64,000 nucleotides of DNA from the NCBI RefSeq assembly GCF_042646605.1, contig NZ_JBHRUG010000048.1:372001-436000 (forward strand), given 5' to 3'. Shown here in pieces: positions 50,109 to 57,677 of this stretch (the stretch's first letter is position 1; each line of letters opens with the position of its first letter). Under the pieces are notes generated by a model. It was not told the origin of the DNA, did not search any database, and saw only the letters and a list, made by a program, of their open reading frames with translations. This DNA comes from Litchfieldella rifensis. GTDB taxonomy: Bacteria > Pseudomonadota > Gammaproteobacteria > Pseudomonadales > Halomonadaceae. The position numbers were made by a program, and so were the translations under genes.

Positions 50109-50768
50109 ATGGCCATGAAGCTTTATGCCCACCCGTTTTCCTCATACTGCCAGAAGGTGTTGATCGCACTGTACGAGAACGACATCCTGTTCGAGTACCG
50201 CATGCTGGCGCCAGACGACGCACAGGTGACGGCGGAGCTCGAAGCGCTATGGCCGCTCAAGCGCTTTCCCGTGCTGGTGGACGACGGTCGTACGGTGGTG
50301 GAGTCGAGCATCATCATCGAGCATTTGGGGATACATCATCCCGGCCAGGTACGGTTGATCCCCGAGGAGGCGCGCGTCGCGCTCGATGTGCGGATGATGG
50401 ATCGTTTTTTCGACAACTACGTGATGACACCGATGCAGAAGATCGTATTCGACAGCATCCGCTTGGCCGAGAATCGCGACCGCCAAGGAGTCGCCGAGGC
50501 ACAGGGAATGCTCGATACCGCCTACCGCTGGCTCGACGAGGCAATGGCGGGGCGCGAGTGGGCAGCGGGCGACGCCTTCAGCCTCGCCGATTGCGCTGCC
50601 GCGCCTGCGCTGTTCTACGCCGACTGGACCCACCCGATCGGCGAGACATTCACGAACGTTCATGCCTATCGGCGGCGGCTGCTCGCGCGCCTCTCCTTCG
50701 CACGGGCGGTGGACGAGGCGCGACCCTACCGTCCACTCTTCCCACTCGGTGCCCCCGACCGCGACTGA
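50109..50768 (+). CDS. Glutathione S-transferase family protein
   Basis: A 219-residue GST. The thioredoxin domain reads MKLYAHPFSSYCQKVLIALYE, then WPLKRFPVLVDDGRTVVESSIIIEHL with the E-S glutathione contact. The C-terminal helical domain has FSLADCAAAPALFYADW, the N-capping region. The S-x-Y-C-Q active-site loop is typical of the bacterial Ser/Cys-type GSTs. It has its own AAGGAG site and is convergent with the GntR gene. It is not part of the adjoining catabolic operon; the substrate is unknown. Confidence 0.85.
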   Translation: MAMKLYAHPFSSYCQKVLIALYENDILFEYRMLAPDDAQVTAELEALWPLKRFPVLVDDGRTVVESSIIIEHLGIHHPGQVRLIPEEARVALDVRMMDRFFDNYVMTPMQKIVFDSIRLAENRDRQGVAEAQGMLDTAYRWLDEAMAGREWAAGDAFSLADCAAAPALFYADWTHPIGETFTNVHAYRRRLLARLSFARAVDEARPYRPLFPLGAPDRD

Positions 50769-50809
50769 CCGCGGTACGATGATCAGGAGCGGCGGCCGGC
50801 AAGTGGCGG

Positions 50810-51499
50810 TCAGTTATGCTCCATGATGGCCTTCATTCTCTCGATGTTCTGTTCGATCGCTTCCTTGCGCACCTGGCCAAGGGCGCGAATGTCGCGCTTG
50901 TGCATCGCATCGAGCGAGTCGTCGATCTCACGGATGAGCGCGTCGATTTCCTCTTCCCAGTTCATCCTGGGCACCATCGACAACCAGATGCGGGCGATCT
51001 GGAAATAGAGCTGCATGACGATTTCGCGGGCGCGGATGTTGACGATGATGTCGGCGTGCGCTTCCTGAAGCCTGAGATGCAGTTCACCGAGTCTTGCCAC
51101 GTCATGGTGCTCGCGAAGCCCCCGGCACCGCTCGCGAATGTCGCGAAGCTGCTCGGCCCGTTCCCACCAGTGTTCCGCTGGCGATAGGCTGGCGAGATTG
51201 GCCTCCAGAATCATGCGGATGGCATAGACATCCCTCACCGACTCGAAGTCGAAGCTGGTGACGACCGTCTGCAGCCCCTGACGGCGCTCGGCCAGGTGCT
51301 CCAGTTCCAGTCGGAGCAAAGCCCTCCTGATCGGGGTGCGACTCACCTCGAACTCCTTGGCTAGCTGCGACTCGCTGAGCTTGGTCCCCGGCGGATAATG
51401 GAGCAGGCAGATTCGATCGCGCAGGCAGATATAGATCTCCTCGGTGCGGCGCTGGGCGGCACCGAGCTTGGCGAATTGTTCGTTCGGATCTCGGCGCAT
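50810..51499 (-). CDS. GntR/FCD-family regulator of the hydrolase-Ehu-Sox operon
   Basis: A 229-residue GntR protein. The winged helix spans about residues 15-85 (YICLRDRICLLHYPPGTKLS, SQLAKEFEVSRTPIRRALLR, LERRQGLQTVV-like wing) and the FCD all-helical effector domain follows (ESVRDVYAIRMILEANLASL, LHLRLQEAHADIIVNI, DALIREIDDSLDAMHKRD). FCD domains bind organic acids or amino acids through metal-coordinating His. Unlike the MocR-type EnuR regulator of ectoine operons, it has no aminotransferase domain. It is divergent from the ten-gene operon beginning at 51788, whose promoter region carries two matching operators. Confidence 0.88.
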   Translation of the reverse strand: MRRDPNEQFAKLGAAQRRTEEIYICLRDRICLLHYPPGTKLSESQLAKEFEVSRTPIRRALLRLELEHLAERRQGLQTVVTSFDFESVRDVYAIRMILEANLASLSPAEHWWERAEQLRDIRERCRGLREHHDVARLGELHLRLQEAHADIIVNIRAREIVMQLYFQIARIWLSMVPRMNWEEEIDALIREIDDSLDAMHKRDIRALGQVRKEAIEQNIERMKAIMEHN

Positions 51500-51712
51500 G
51501 CTCTATCGATACTCCTCTACTGGGGGCTTGTGTGACCGACATCTTGCTTCCTTGATGTTCACTTCGTCGCGATAGACCTTCGTATACCAATGCGATCATG
51601 AATTCTTCAAAATCAATATAACCCATTGTTTTGTTTGAAATTATAAACATCTTTCAGAGGCTTTTCCTGGAAGACGTTTCCTGTGTTGACCTGTTTTCCT
51701 GACGATGCCATG

Positions 51713-51745
51713 CTTGGATCCAAGTGGAAGTCGCTTGGATTCAAG
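51713..51745. promoter_or_regulatory. Twin GntR-type operators upstream of the M24 hydrolase
   Basis: CTTGGATCCAAG (51713-51724, perfect palindrome) and CTTGGATTCAAG (51734-51745, one central change) are repeated exactly 21 bp apart, two helical turns, each inside a longer GCTTGGATYCAAGTG direct repeat. They lie 43-75 bp upstream of the hydrolase start. The divergent FCD regulator is the natural candidate to bind them. The rest of the 288-bp gap is AT-rich and holds no gene. Confidence 0.75.
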
Positions 51746-51787
51746 TGAAAAATCGATCCCTGTCAACAATAATAATGAGATAGCGAT

Positions 51788-52942
51788 ATGGACCATCATC
51801 CCCTGTTCCCTCGCGAGGAGTTCCAAGGCCGCGTGGTTCGCGTGCGCTCACTGATGGCTGAGCATGGTCTCCAGTGCCTTCTGGTGTCGAAGCCGGAGAA
51901 CATCTACTACCTGACGGGCCTGGATCATCAAGGGTATTTCGCCTTCCATCTGCTGGTGGTGCCAATGGACGGAAGGCCTATCCTGATCACTCGCGCCATG
52001 GAGTGGGCCACCATCGGGGACCAGCTCACCGAGGCGGACTTCGTCGGTCATTCGGACAGTACGCCGCCGGAAATCACTGTGGCCGAGGTGCTCGGAGGGT
52101 TGGGCTTGACCCAAGCCCAAGCCGGGGTCGAGAAGTATAGCAACAGCTTCCCGCTGGCCATCTACGAAGGCCTGTGCGCGACCCTGCCCGAGCTGAAGTG
52201 CACGGATGCCTCGTGGCTGGTTGAATCGCTACGGCAAGTCAAGTCAGTGCTGGAAATCGAGTATGCCCGCTGTGCCGCGCATGTTACCGACACGATGATC
52301 GAGGCGGCACTCGAGGTGGCCCGTCCTGGCGCCAATGAGCAGGAAGTGGCGGCCGAGATCCATCGCCGGATGATCCTGGCCGGTGGAGAACCGCCGGGCT
52401 TCACGCCTTTCATTCGTCCCACGCCCCGCATAAAGCAGGAACACACCAGCTGGCGTAATCGCGAGCTGCGCGCCGGCGAGGCGCTGTTCCTCGAAATGGC
52501 GGGCTGTGTCGGTCGCTACCATGCACCGGCCGGGCGCTTCCTCTACTTGGGCGATGCGCCGGCCAACACCGAGCGGGCCCAGCGCGCCTGCCTGGATGCC
52601 TTCGACGCGGTGGTCGACGCCATCCAGCCCGGTGTCACCGCCGCCGAGGTATATGCCTGCTGGCAGAACTCAGTCGAGCGTTCCGGCGTGCGGGACTACC
52701 GTCGCCACCACTGCGGCTACATGGTCGGCCTTGGCTATCCTCCTAGTTGGACCGGTGGAAGTCAGGTGGTCGGTCTGCGTCACGACAGCGACATGCTGCT
52801 AAAGCCGGGCATGACCTTCCATGTGTTGTCCTGGCTGCTCGGCTCCAACCTGGGTGACTACTTCCTTTCCAACACGGTCGTCCTGACCGATAGGGGCTGC
52901 GAGGTACTGACACGCAGTCCTTGCCGGTTGGAGGCGAACTGA
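51788..52942 (+). CDS. M24-fold hydrolase, DoeA (ectoine hydrolase) / creatinase-like
   Basis: A 384-residue protein of the pita-bread M24 fold: a creatinase-N domain (RVRSLMAEHGLQCLLVSKPENIYYLTG) to about residue 140 and a catalytic domain beyond. The metal ligands of true M24 peptidases are missing: the first Asp is replaced by Glu236 in LFLEMAGC, the second site reads RYHAPAGR, and the Glu-Pro motif is MTFHVLSW. This pattern, with HCGYMVGLGYPPSW, matches as I recall it ectoine hydrolase DoeA/EutD, a metal-free C-N hydrolase. It heads the ehu-sox-type operon. The substrate may be an ectoine- or creatine-like compound; the start context is weak. Confidence 0.78.
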   Translation: MDHHPLFPREEFQGRVVRVRSLMAEHGLQCLLVSKPENIYYLTGLDHQGYFAFHLLVVPMDGRPILITRAMEWATIGDQLTEADFVGHSDSTPPEITVAEVLGGLGLTQAQAGVEKYSNSFPLAIYEGLCATLPELKCTDASWLVESLRQVKSVLEIEYARCAAHVTDTMIEAALEVARPGANEQEVAAEIHRRMILAGGEPPGFTPFIRPTPRIKQEHTSWRNRELRAGEALFLEMAGCVGRYHAPAGRFLYLGDAPANTERAQRACLDAFDAVVDAIQPGVTAAEVYACWQNSVERSGVRDYRRHHCGYMVGLGYPPSWTGGSQVVGLRHDSDMLLKPGMTFHVLSWLLGSNLGDYFLSNTVVLTDRGCEVLTRSPCRLEAN

Positions 52943-53018
52943 GGCTTCGCCCCATTCCCGCGAACTGGTCGTCACTTCAGAGCAACAACAACCACAACGT
53001 ATGACCTGGAGGCATGAC

Positions 53019-53864
53019 ATGAATATCTTCCGTACCGCAATCACCGCCAACGTCCTGGCCGTAGCCATCGTCGCCAGCACCCCCGCTCTGGCCGTCACCT
53101 TGGACGAGTTGCGCGAGCGTGGAGCCGTACGCGCCGCCTTCGCCAACGAATCCCCCTATGGCTACGTGAATGAAGAGGGTGTCCTCACCGGCGAGTCACC
53201 CGAGGTGGCCAGGGTCATCTTCAATCGCCTTGGCGTGGAAAACCTGGATGGCATATTGACCGAATGGGCTTCGCTGCTGCCAGGCCTCAACGCCGGCCGC
53301 TGGGACATGGTCGCCGCCGGCATGTTCATTACCCCCGGGCGCTGCAAGGAGGTGGCCTTCTCCAATCCCAGCTACATGATGGGACAGTCGTTCCTGGTCC
53401 AGGCCGGCAACCCTCATGACCTGCACAGCTATGAGGATGTCGCCAACAACGACGAGGTCACCCTAGGCGTACTGGCCGGCGCCGTCGAGCGTGGCTATGC
53501 CCGCGACGCCGGCATTCCGGACTCGCAGGTCCAGGAGCTGCCGGACCAGACCAGCATGCTGGCGGCGGTGCGCACCGGGCGTATCGATGCCGCGGCACTG
53601 ACCTCCGTCTCCATCGAGCGCATGGCGCAACTGGGCGGCGACCGGGTCGAACGTGCCGAGCCATTCGACACTCCGCCCGAAGCCATCGGTTACGGCGGCT
53701 TCGCCTTCCGCAAGGCGGACGAAGCGCTGATCGAGGAATTCAACGCCCATCTCGCCGACTTCATCGGCAGCGAGGAGCACCTGGAACTGGTCCGGCCGTT
53801 CGGTTTCACCGAGGCCAACCTGCCGGGCGACACCACCGCGGAAGAACTCTGTCAGGGTTCTTGA
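53019..53864 (+). CDS. ehuB: ABC transporter substrate-binding protein, EhuB-like
   Basis: A 281-residue periplasmic amino-acid-type binding protein (SBP_bac_3). The signal peptide ends at about residue 25 (VAIVASTPALA). The mature region LDELRERGAVRAAFANESPYGY, PEVARVIFNRLG, LLPGLNAGRWDMVAAGMFI and YGGFAFRKADEALI follows the ectoine/hydroxyectoine-binding EhuB pattern. GGAGG is ideally placed before ATG 53019, which is used instead of an upstream start. Homology to EhuB suggests a small zwitterionic compatible-solute-like ligand, but the adjacent enzymes do not match ectoine breakdown. Confidence 0.85.
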   Translation: MNIFRTAITANVLAVAIVASTPALAVTLDELRERGAVRAAFANESPYGYVNEEGVLTGESPEVARVIFNRLGVENLDGILTEWASLLPGLNAGRWDMVAAGMFITPGRCKEVAFSNPSYMMGQSFLVQAGNPHDLHSYEDVANNDEVTLGVLAGAVERGYARDAGIPDSQVQELPDQTSMLAAVRTGRIDAAALTSVSIERMAQLGGDRVERAEPFDTPPEAIGYGGFAFRKADEALIEEFNAHLADFIGSEEHLELVRPFGFTEANLPGDTTAEELCQGS

Positions 53865-53874
53865 GACCATATCG

Positions 53875-54531
53875 ATGGACCTATTACGTTTTCTGCCACT
53901 GATGCTCGAGGGGGCCTGGGTCACCGCCCAGATCACGGCGCTGGCCCTGCTCCTCGCCCTGGTAATGGGGTTCACGGCCGCCCTGATGCGGCTGTCCCGT
54001 TACCGCCTCTTGCGTGGCGTGGCAACCGTCTACGTGGAGGTGTTTCGCGGCACATCGGCGCTCGTCCAACTGTTCTGGATGTTCTACGTGCTGCCGCATT
54101 TCGGCGTCAATATCAATCCCTTCATGGTCGGCTGGATCGCCCTCGGCCTGAACATCGGAGCCTATGGGGCCGAAGTCATCCGGGGAGCGATCCAGGCGGT
54201 GCCGAAAGGCCAGTACGAGGCGACCATTGCGGTCAACATGACCCGCTGGCAAGCCATGTATCGGGTGATCATTCCCCAAGCCATTCCCGACATGATCCCG
54301 CCCTGGGGCAACCTCTCCATCGAACTGCTGAAGGCCACCTCGCTGGTGTCGCTGATCACCATCGCCGACCTCACCTTCCGGGCCAGGCAGCTCAATGACC
54401 GGACCTTCGAAACGGTGGAGATCTTCACGCTGGTGCTGCTGATGTATCTGGCCATGGCACTGGTAATCACTGCGGGAATGCGTCTGCTGGAGCGTTACAC
54501 CAGCCGTGGTCTTGGCCGAGGAGGTATCTGA
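53875..54531 (+). CDS. ehuC: ABC transporter permease, EhuC-like
   Basis: A 218-residue His/Glu/Gln/Arg/opine-type permease with about five helices. The N-terminal half has LMLEGAWVTAQITALALLLA and RLLRGVATVYVEVFRGTSALVQLFWMFY, and the coupling loop is EATIAVNMTRWQAMYRVIIPQAIPDMIP. It matches the EhuC subfamily in length and order. It starts ten bases after ehuB and overlaps ehuD by one base (TGATG). Confidence 0.88.
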   Translation: MDLLRFLPLMLEGAWVTAQITALALLLALVMGFTAALMRLSRYRLLRGVATVYVEVFRGTSALVQLFWMFYVLPHFGVNINPFMVGWIALGLNIGAYGAEVIRGAIQAVPKGQYEATIAVNMTRWQAMYRVIIPQAIPDMIPPWGNLSIELLKATSLVSLITIADLTFRARQLNDRTFETVEIFTLVLLMYLAMALVITAGMRLLERYTSRGLGRGGI

Positions 54532-55214
54532 TGAATATCTGGGACTGGGAATTCGCCTGGCGCATCATGCCGCTGCTGCTGGACGCGGTAGTGATCACCG
54601 TCTACGCCACCGTGCTGGGCTTCGTGTTCGCCGCCGTGTTCGCCGCCGTGTTCGGCCTGGTGCTGGCATTGATGCGCCGCAGCCATCGGCCCTGGATCTC
54701 GCTGCCGACCGCGGCCTTCGTGGAGTTCGTTCGCAGCACGCCGCTGCTGGTACAGATCTACTTCCTGTATTTCGTGCTACCCGAATTCGGCGTGCTGATG
54801 CCGGCGATCGTGGCCGGGATTCTGGGGCTCGGCCTGCACTTCTCCACCTATTGCTCCGAAGTCTATCGTGCCGGCCTCGACGGCGTGCCACGCGGACAGT
54901 GGGAAGCGGCGGTATCGCTCAACATGAGCCGCTACCGCACCTACCGGGACATCGTCATTCCACAGGCCATCCCGCCGGTGGTTCCCGCCCTAGGCAACTA
55001 TCTCGTCGGCATGATCAAGGAAACACCGCTACTGTCGTCGATCGCCGTTGTCGAAGTCATGCAGCAGGCCAAGATCATCGGCTCGGAAACCTTCCGCTAC
55101 ATCGAACCCATCACCCTGGTCGGCGCCTTCTTCCTGGTCGTCAGCCTGATCGCCATGATGGGGATCCGCCGCACCGAGGCTTGGTTGCGTCAAAAAGTAC
55201 TGGGGAGTAACTAA
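54531..55214 (+). CDS. ehuD: ABC transporter permease, EhuD-like
   Basis: A 227-residue second permease of the same class: FAWRIMPLLLDAVVITVYAT, FVEFVRSTPLLVQIYFLYFVLPEFG and coupling loop EAAVSLNMSRYRTYRDIVIPQAIPPVVP. It heterodimerises with the EhuC-like protein. The gene start overlaps the previous stop and the ATPase follows two bases after its stop. Confidence 0.88.
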   Translation: MNIWDWEFAWRIMPLLLDAVVITVYATVLGFVFAAVFAAVFGLVLALMRRSHRPWISLPTAAFVEFVRSTPLLVQIYFLYFVLPEFGVLMPAIVAGILGLGLHFSTYCSEVYRAGLDGVPRGQWEAAVSLNMSRYRTYRDIVIPQAIPPVVPALGNYLVGMIKETPLLSSIAVVEVMQQAKIIGSETFRYIEPITLVGAFFLVVSLIAMMGIRRTEAWLRQKVLGSN

Positions 55215-55216
55215 CC

Positions 55217-56044
55217 ATGCTGAAAACGATCGAAAATTCGGCAGCGGTCACCCAAGCCGCCGACCACAACCAGTCGACGACCCCGATGGTGCGTTTCGAC
55301 AAGGTCACCAAGCGCTTCGGCGACCTGGTGGTTCTCAACGCCCTGGACCTGGATATCGCGCCCAATGAGCGCGTGGCCATCATCGGCCCGTCCGGCTCAG
55401 GGAAGTCCACGCTGCTGCGCCTGCTGATGACGCTGGAAACGCCCAACGAGGGAGTCATCTACGTCGAAGGCGAGCCGCTCAACATGATGCCGCGCAACGG
55501 CAAGCTGGTCCCCGCCGACGAGCGCCACATCCGCCGGGTGCGGCAGCGGATCGGCATGGTGTTCCAGCATTTCCACCTGTTTCCACACATGTCCGCGCTC
55601 GGCAACGTGATCGAGGCGCCGATCCACGTGCTGGGATTGAGCCGTCAGGAGGCGGTGGCCCGCGGCGAAGAGCTGCTGGAAATGGTCGGCCTGGTCGACA
55701 AGCGCGACCAACGCCCCAGCCAGCTCTCCGGCGGCCAGCAACAACGCGTGGCCATCGCCCGCTCGCTGGCCATGCGCCCCGACATCATGCTGTTCGACGA
55801 GGTGACCTCGGCGCTCGACCCGGAACTCGTCGGCGAAGTGTTGAGTACCATTCGTCGGATCGGCGAGGAGCACAACATCACCATGTTGATCGTCACCCAT
55901 GAGATGGGCTTCGCGAAGGAATTCGCCGACCGCGTGTGCTTTTTCGACGAAGGCAAGATCTGTGAACAAGGACCGGCCAAGGAACTGCTGACCAATCCAC
56001 AGAACCCGCGTACCCAACGCTTCCTGCAGGCAGTGCTCGGATAA
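55217..56044 (+). CDS. ehuA: ABC transporter ATP-binding protein, EhuA-like
   Basis: A 275-residue amino-acid-type ATPase. Walker A is GPSGSGKST, the Q-loop VFQHFHLFPHMSALGN, the signature QLSGGQQQRVAIARSLA, Walker B IMLFDEVTSALDPELVGEV and the H-loop VTHEMGFAKEFADRVCF. It includes the EhuA-type insertion NMMPRNGKLVPADERH after the first beta sheet. It powers the EhuBCD-like importer. The sarcosine oxidase beta gene starts four bases after its stop. Confidence 0.9.
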   Translation: MLKTIENSAAVTQAADHNQSTTPMVRFDKVTKRFGDLVVLNALDLDIAPNERVAIIGPSGSGKSTLLRLLMTLETPNEGVIYVEGEPLNMMPRNGKLVPADERHIRRVRQRIGMVFQHFHLFPHMSALGNVIEAPIHVLGLSRQEAVARGEELLEMVGLVDKRDQRPSQLSGGQQQRVAIARSLAMRPDIMLFDEVTSALDPELVGEVLSTIRRIGEEHNITMLIVTHEMGFAKEFADRVCFFDEGKICEQGPAKELLTNPQNPRTQRFLQAVLG

Positions 56045-56048
56045 CCTC

Positions 56049-57308
56049 ATGACGCGCTATTCCGCTTTTTCCCTGGTTCGTCACGCCCTGAGCGGACATC
56101 GGCACTGGCCCCAGGCGCTGCCCGACGTCTCCCCCAGCGAGCGTTACGACGTGGTGATCGTCGGGGCCGGCGGGCATGGCCTGGCGGCCGCCTACTACCT
56201 GGCACGCAAGCACGGCATCACCAACGTGGCGGTGATCGACAAGGGCTGGCTGGGCGGGGGCAACGTCGCTCGCAACACCACCATCGTGCGCTCCAACTAC
56301 TTCCATCCCGCGCGCCGGGCGATCACCGAGCATGCCCTGAAACTGTGGGAAGGGCTGAGCCAGGAGCTCAACTACAACGTCATGTTCAGCCAGCGCGGCA
56401 TCATCAACCTGGCCCATAGCAGCGGCCAGATCGACGATATGGCGCGCCGCGGCAACGCGATGAGCGTCAGCGGGGTGGCAACCGAACTGCTGAGCGTGGA
56501 GCAGATTCGCGAGCGGGTTCCGCTGTTGGATACCTCGCCCGATGCGCGCTTCCCGATCAAGGGCGGCATGATCCAGCACCGCGCGGGCACCGCCCGCCAC
56601 GATGCGGTCGCCTGGGGTTACGCCAGGGCGGCGGCCCAGTTGGGAGTGCACATCATCCAGAACTGCGAGGTGACCGGTATCGCTCGCAGCAACGGCAAGG
56701 TAGTGGGCGTGGAGACCTCGCGCGGGAAGATCGGTGCCGCGCGAGTGGCGCTGGCCGCCGCCGGTGGCTCGTCACGGCTGGCCGAGATGGTTGACCTGCG
56801 GCTGCCGCTGGAGAACCACCTGCTGCAGGCCTGCGTGACCGAGCCGGTCAAGCCGGTGCTCGATAGCGTGGTCACCCACGGGGTGCATAACTTCTATATC
56901 AGCCAGACCGACAAGGGCGAGCTGGTGCTGGGCGGCGACCTGGACGGCTACAACAACTCGACCAGCGTTGGCGACCTGCCGCCCCTCGAGGCGATGGTAC
57001 GTACCTGCCTGACGCTGTTCCCCAGCCTGGGGCAGCTGCGGCTGATGCGCTCCTGGGGCGGGGTGGTCGACATGTCCATGGACGGCAGCCCGATCCTATC
57101 GAAGACACCGGTGGACGGCCTCTACATCAATGCGGGCTGGTGCTATGGCGGCTTCAAGGCCACGCCGGCGGCGGGTGACGTGCTGGCCGAGCTGATCGCC
57201 ACCGATCGCACGCCGGCGCTGGCCGAGACCTTTGCGCTGGACCGCTTCGCCACCGGGCGGGTGATTGCCGAAGAAGGCCATGGCCCGCGTCCGTGGATGT
57301 ACCACTGA
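56049..57308 (+). CDS. soxB: Sarcosine oxidase beta-subunit family protein
   Basis: A 419-residue flavoprotein of the DAO superfamily, matching the SoxB subunit that carries the amine-oxidising site. The FAD loop is DVVIVGAGGHGLAAAYYLARK; the covalent FMN His is probably His184 in GTARHDAVAWGYARAA; FYISQTDKGELVLGGDLDGYN and the C-terminal GWCYGGFKATPAAGDVLAELI are SoxB hallmarks. Heterotetrameric enzymes demethylate sarcosine (N-methylglycine), giving glycine, hydrogen peroxide and methylene-tetrahydrofolate, but relatives accept other N-alkyl amino acids. It lies between the transporter and the other Sox subunits. Confidence 0.92.
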   Translation: MTRYSAFSLVRHALSGHRHWPQALPDVSPSERYDVVIVGAGGHGLAAAYYLARKHGITNVAVIDKGWLGGGNVARNTTIVRSNYFHPARRAITEHALKLWEGLSQELNYNVMFSQRGIINLAHSSGQIDDMARRGNAMSVSGVATELLSVEQIRERVPLLDTSPDARFPIKGGMIQHRAGTARHDAVAWGYARAAAQLGVHIIQNCEVTGIARSNGKVVGVETSRGKIGAARVALAAAGGSSRLAEMVDLRLPLENHLLQACVTEPVKPVLDSVVTHGVHNFYISQTDKGELVLGGDLDGYNNSTSVGDLPPLEAMVRTCLTLFPSLGQLRLMRSWGGVVDMSMDGSPILSKTPVDGLYINAGWCYGGFKATPAAGDVLAELIATDRTPALAETFALDRFATGRVIAEEGHGPRPWMYH

Positions 57309-57398
57309 CCCTGTCAACCAATCAACCATTGTTGCTCTGCCCGGCCGCTTTCGCTGGCCAGTAGTTTGATCGAGCAGTGCTCCTGAAGGAATGCACAC

Positions 57399-57677
57399 AT
57401 GCTGCGTATACCCTGCCCCTACTGCGGTGAGCGGGATTACACCGAGTTCACCTATGGTGGCGATGCCAACCAGGCGCGCCCCGCCGATCCCGAGCGCGTT
57501 TCCGACGCCGAGTGGGAAACCTTTCTGTACCGGCGTGGAAACCCGGCTGGCGAGCATATCGAGTACTGGCAGCACAGCTTCGGCTGCCGCCAGTGGCTGA
57601 AGGTCGTCCGCGACACCGTGACCCACGACATCATCACAGTGACAGGCCCCACAGCGCAACGGGAGGAAAAGGCGTGA
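57399..57677 (+). CDS. soxD: Sarcosine oxidase delta-subunit
   Basis: A 92-residue SoxD subunit, the zinc-binding piece of the heterotetramer. It starts MLRIPCPYCGERDYTEFTYGG and has the matching half-site YWQHSFGCRQWL; Cys6, Cys9, His59 and Cys63 are the expected zinc ligands. It has the usual length. GAAGGA lies nine bases before ATG 57399. The soxA start codon overlaps its stop (GTGA). A 90-bp gap separates it from soxB. Confidence 0.92.
   Translation: MLRIPCPYCGERDYTEFTYGGDANQARPADPERVSDAEWETFLYRRGNPAGEHIEYWQHSFGCRQWLKVVRDTVTHDIITVTGPTAQREEKA

Noticed and set aside
51788..56044. Plain ectoine degradation operon (ehu-doe type)
   Set aside because: The transporter and hydrolase fit, but DoeB/EutE, EutABC and the MocR-type regulator are missing and are replaced by sarcosine oxidase, an aldolase and an ALDH.
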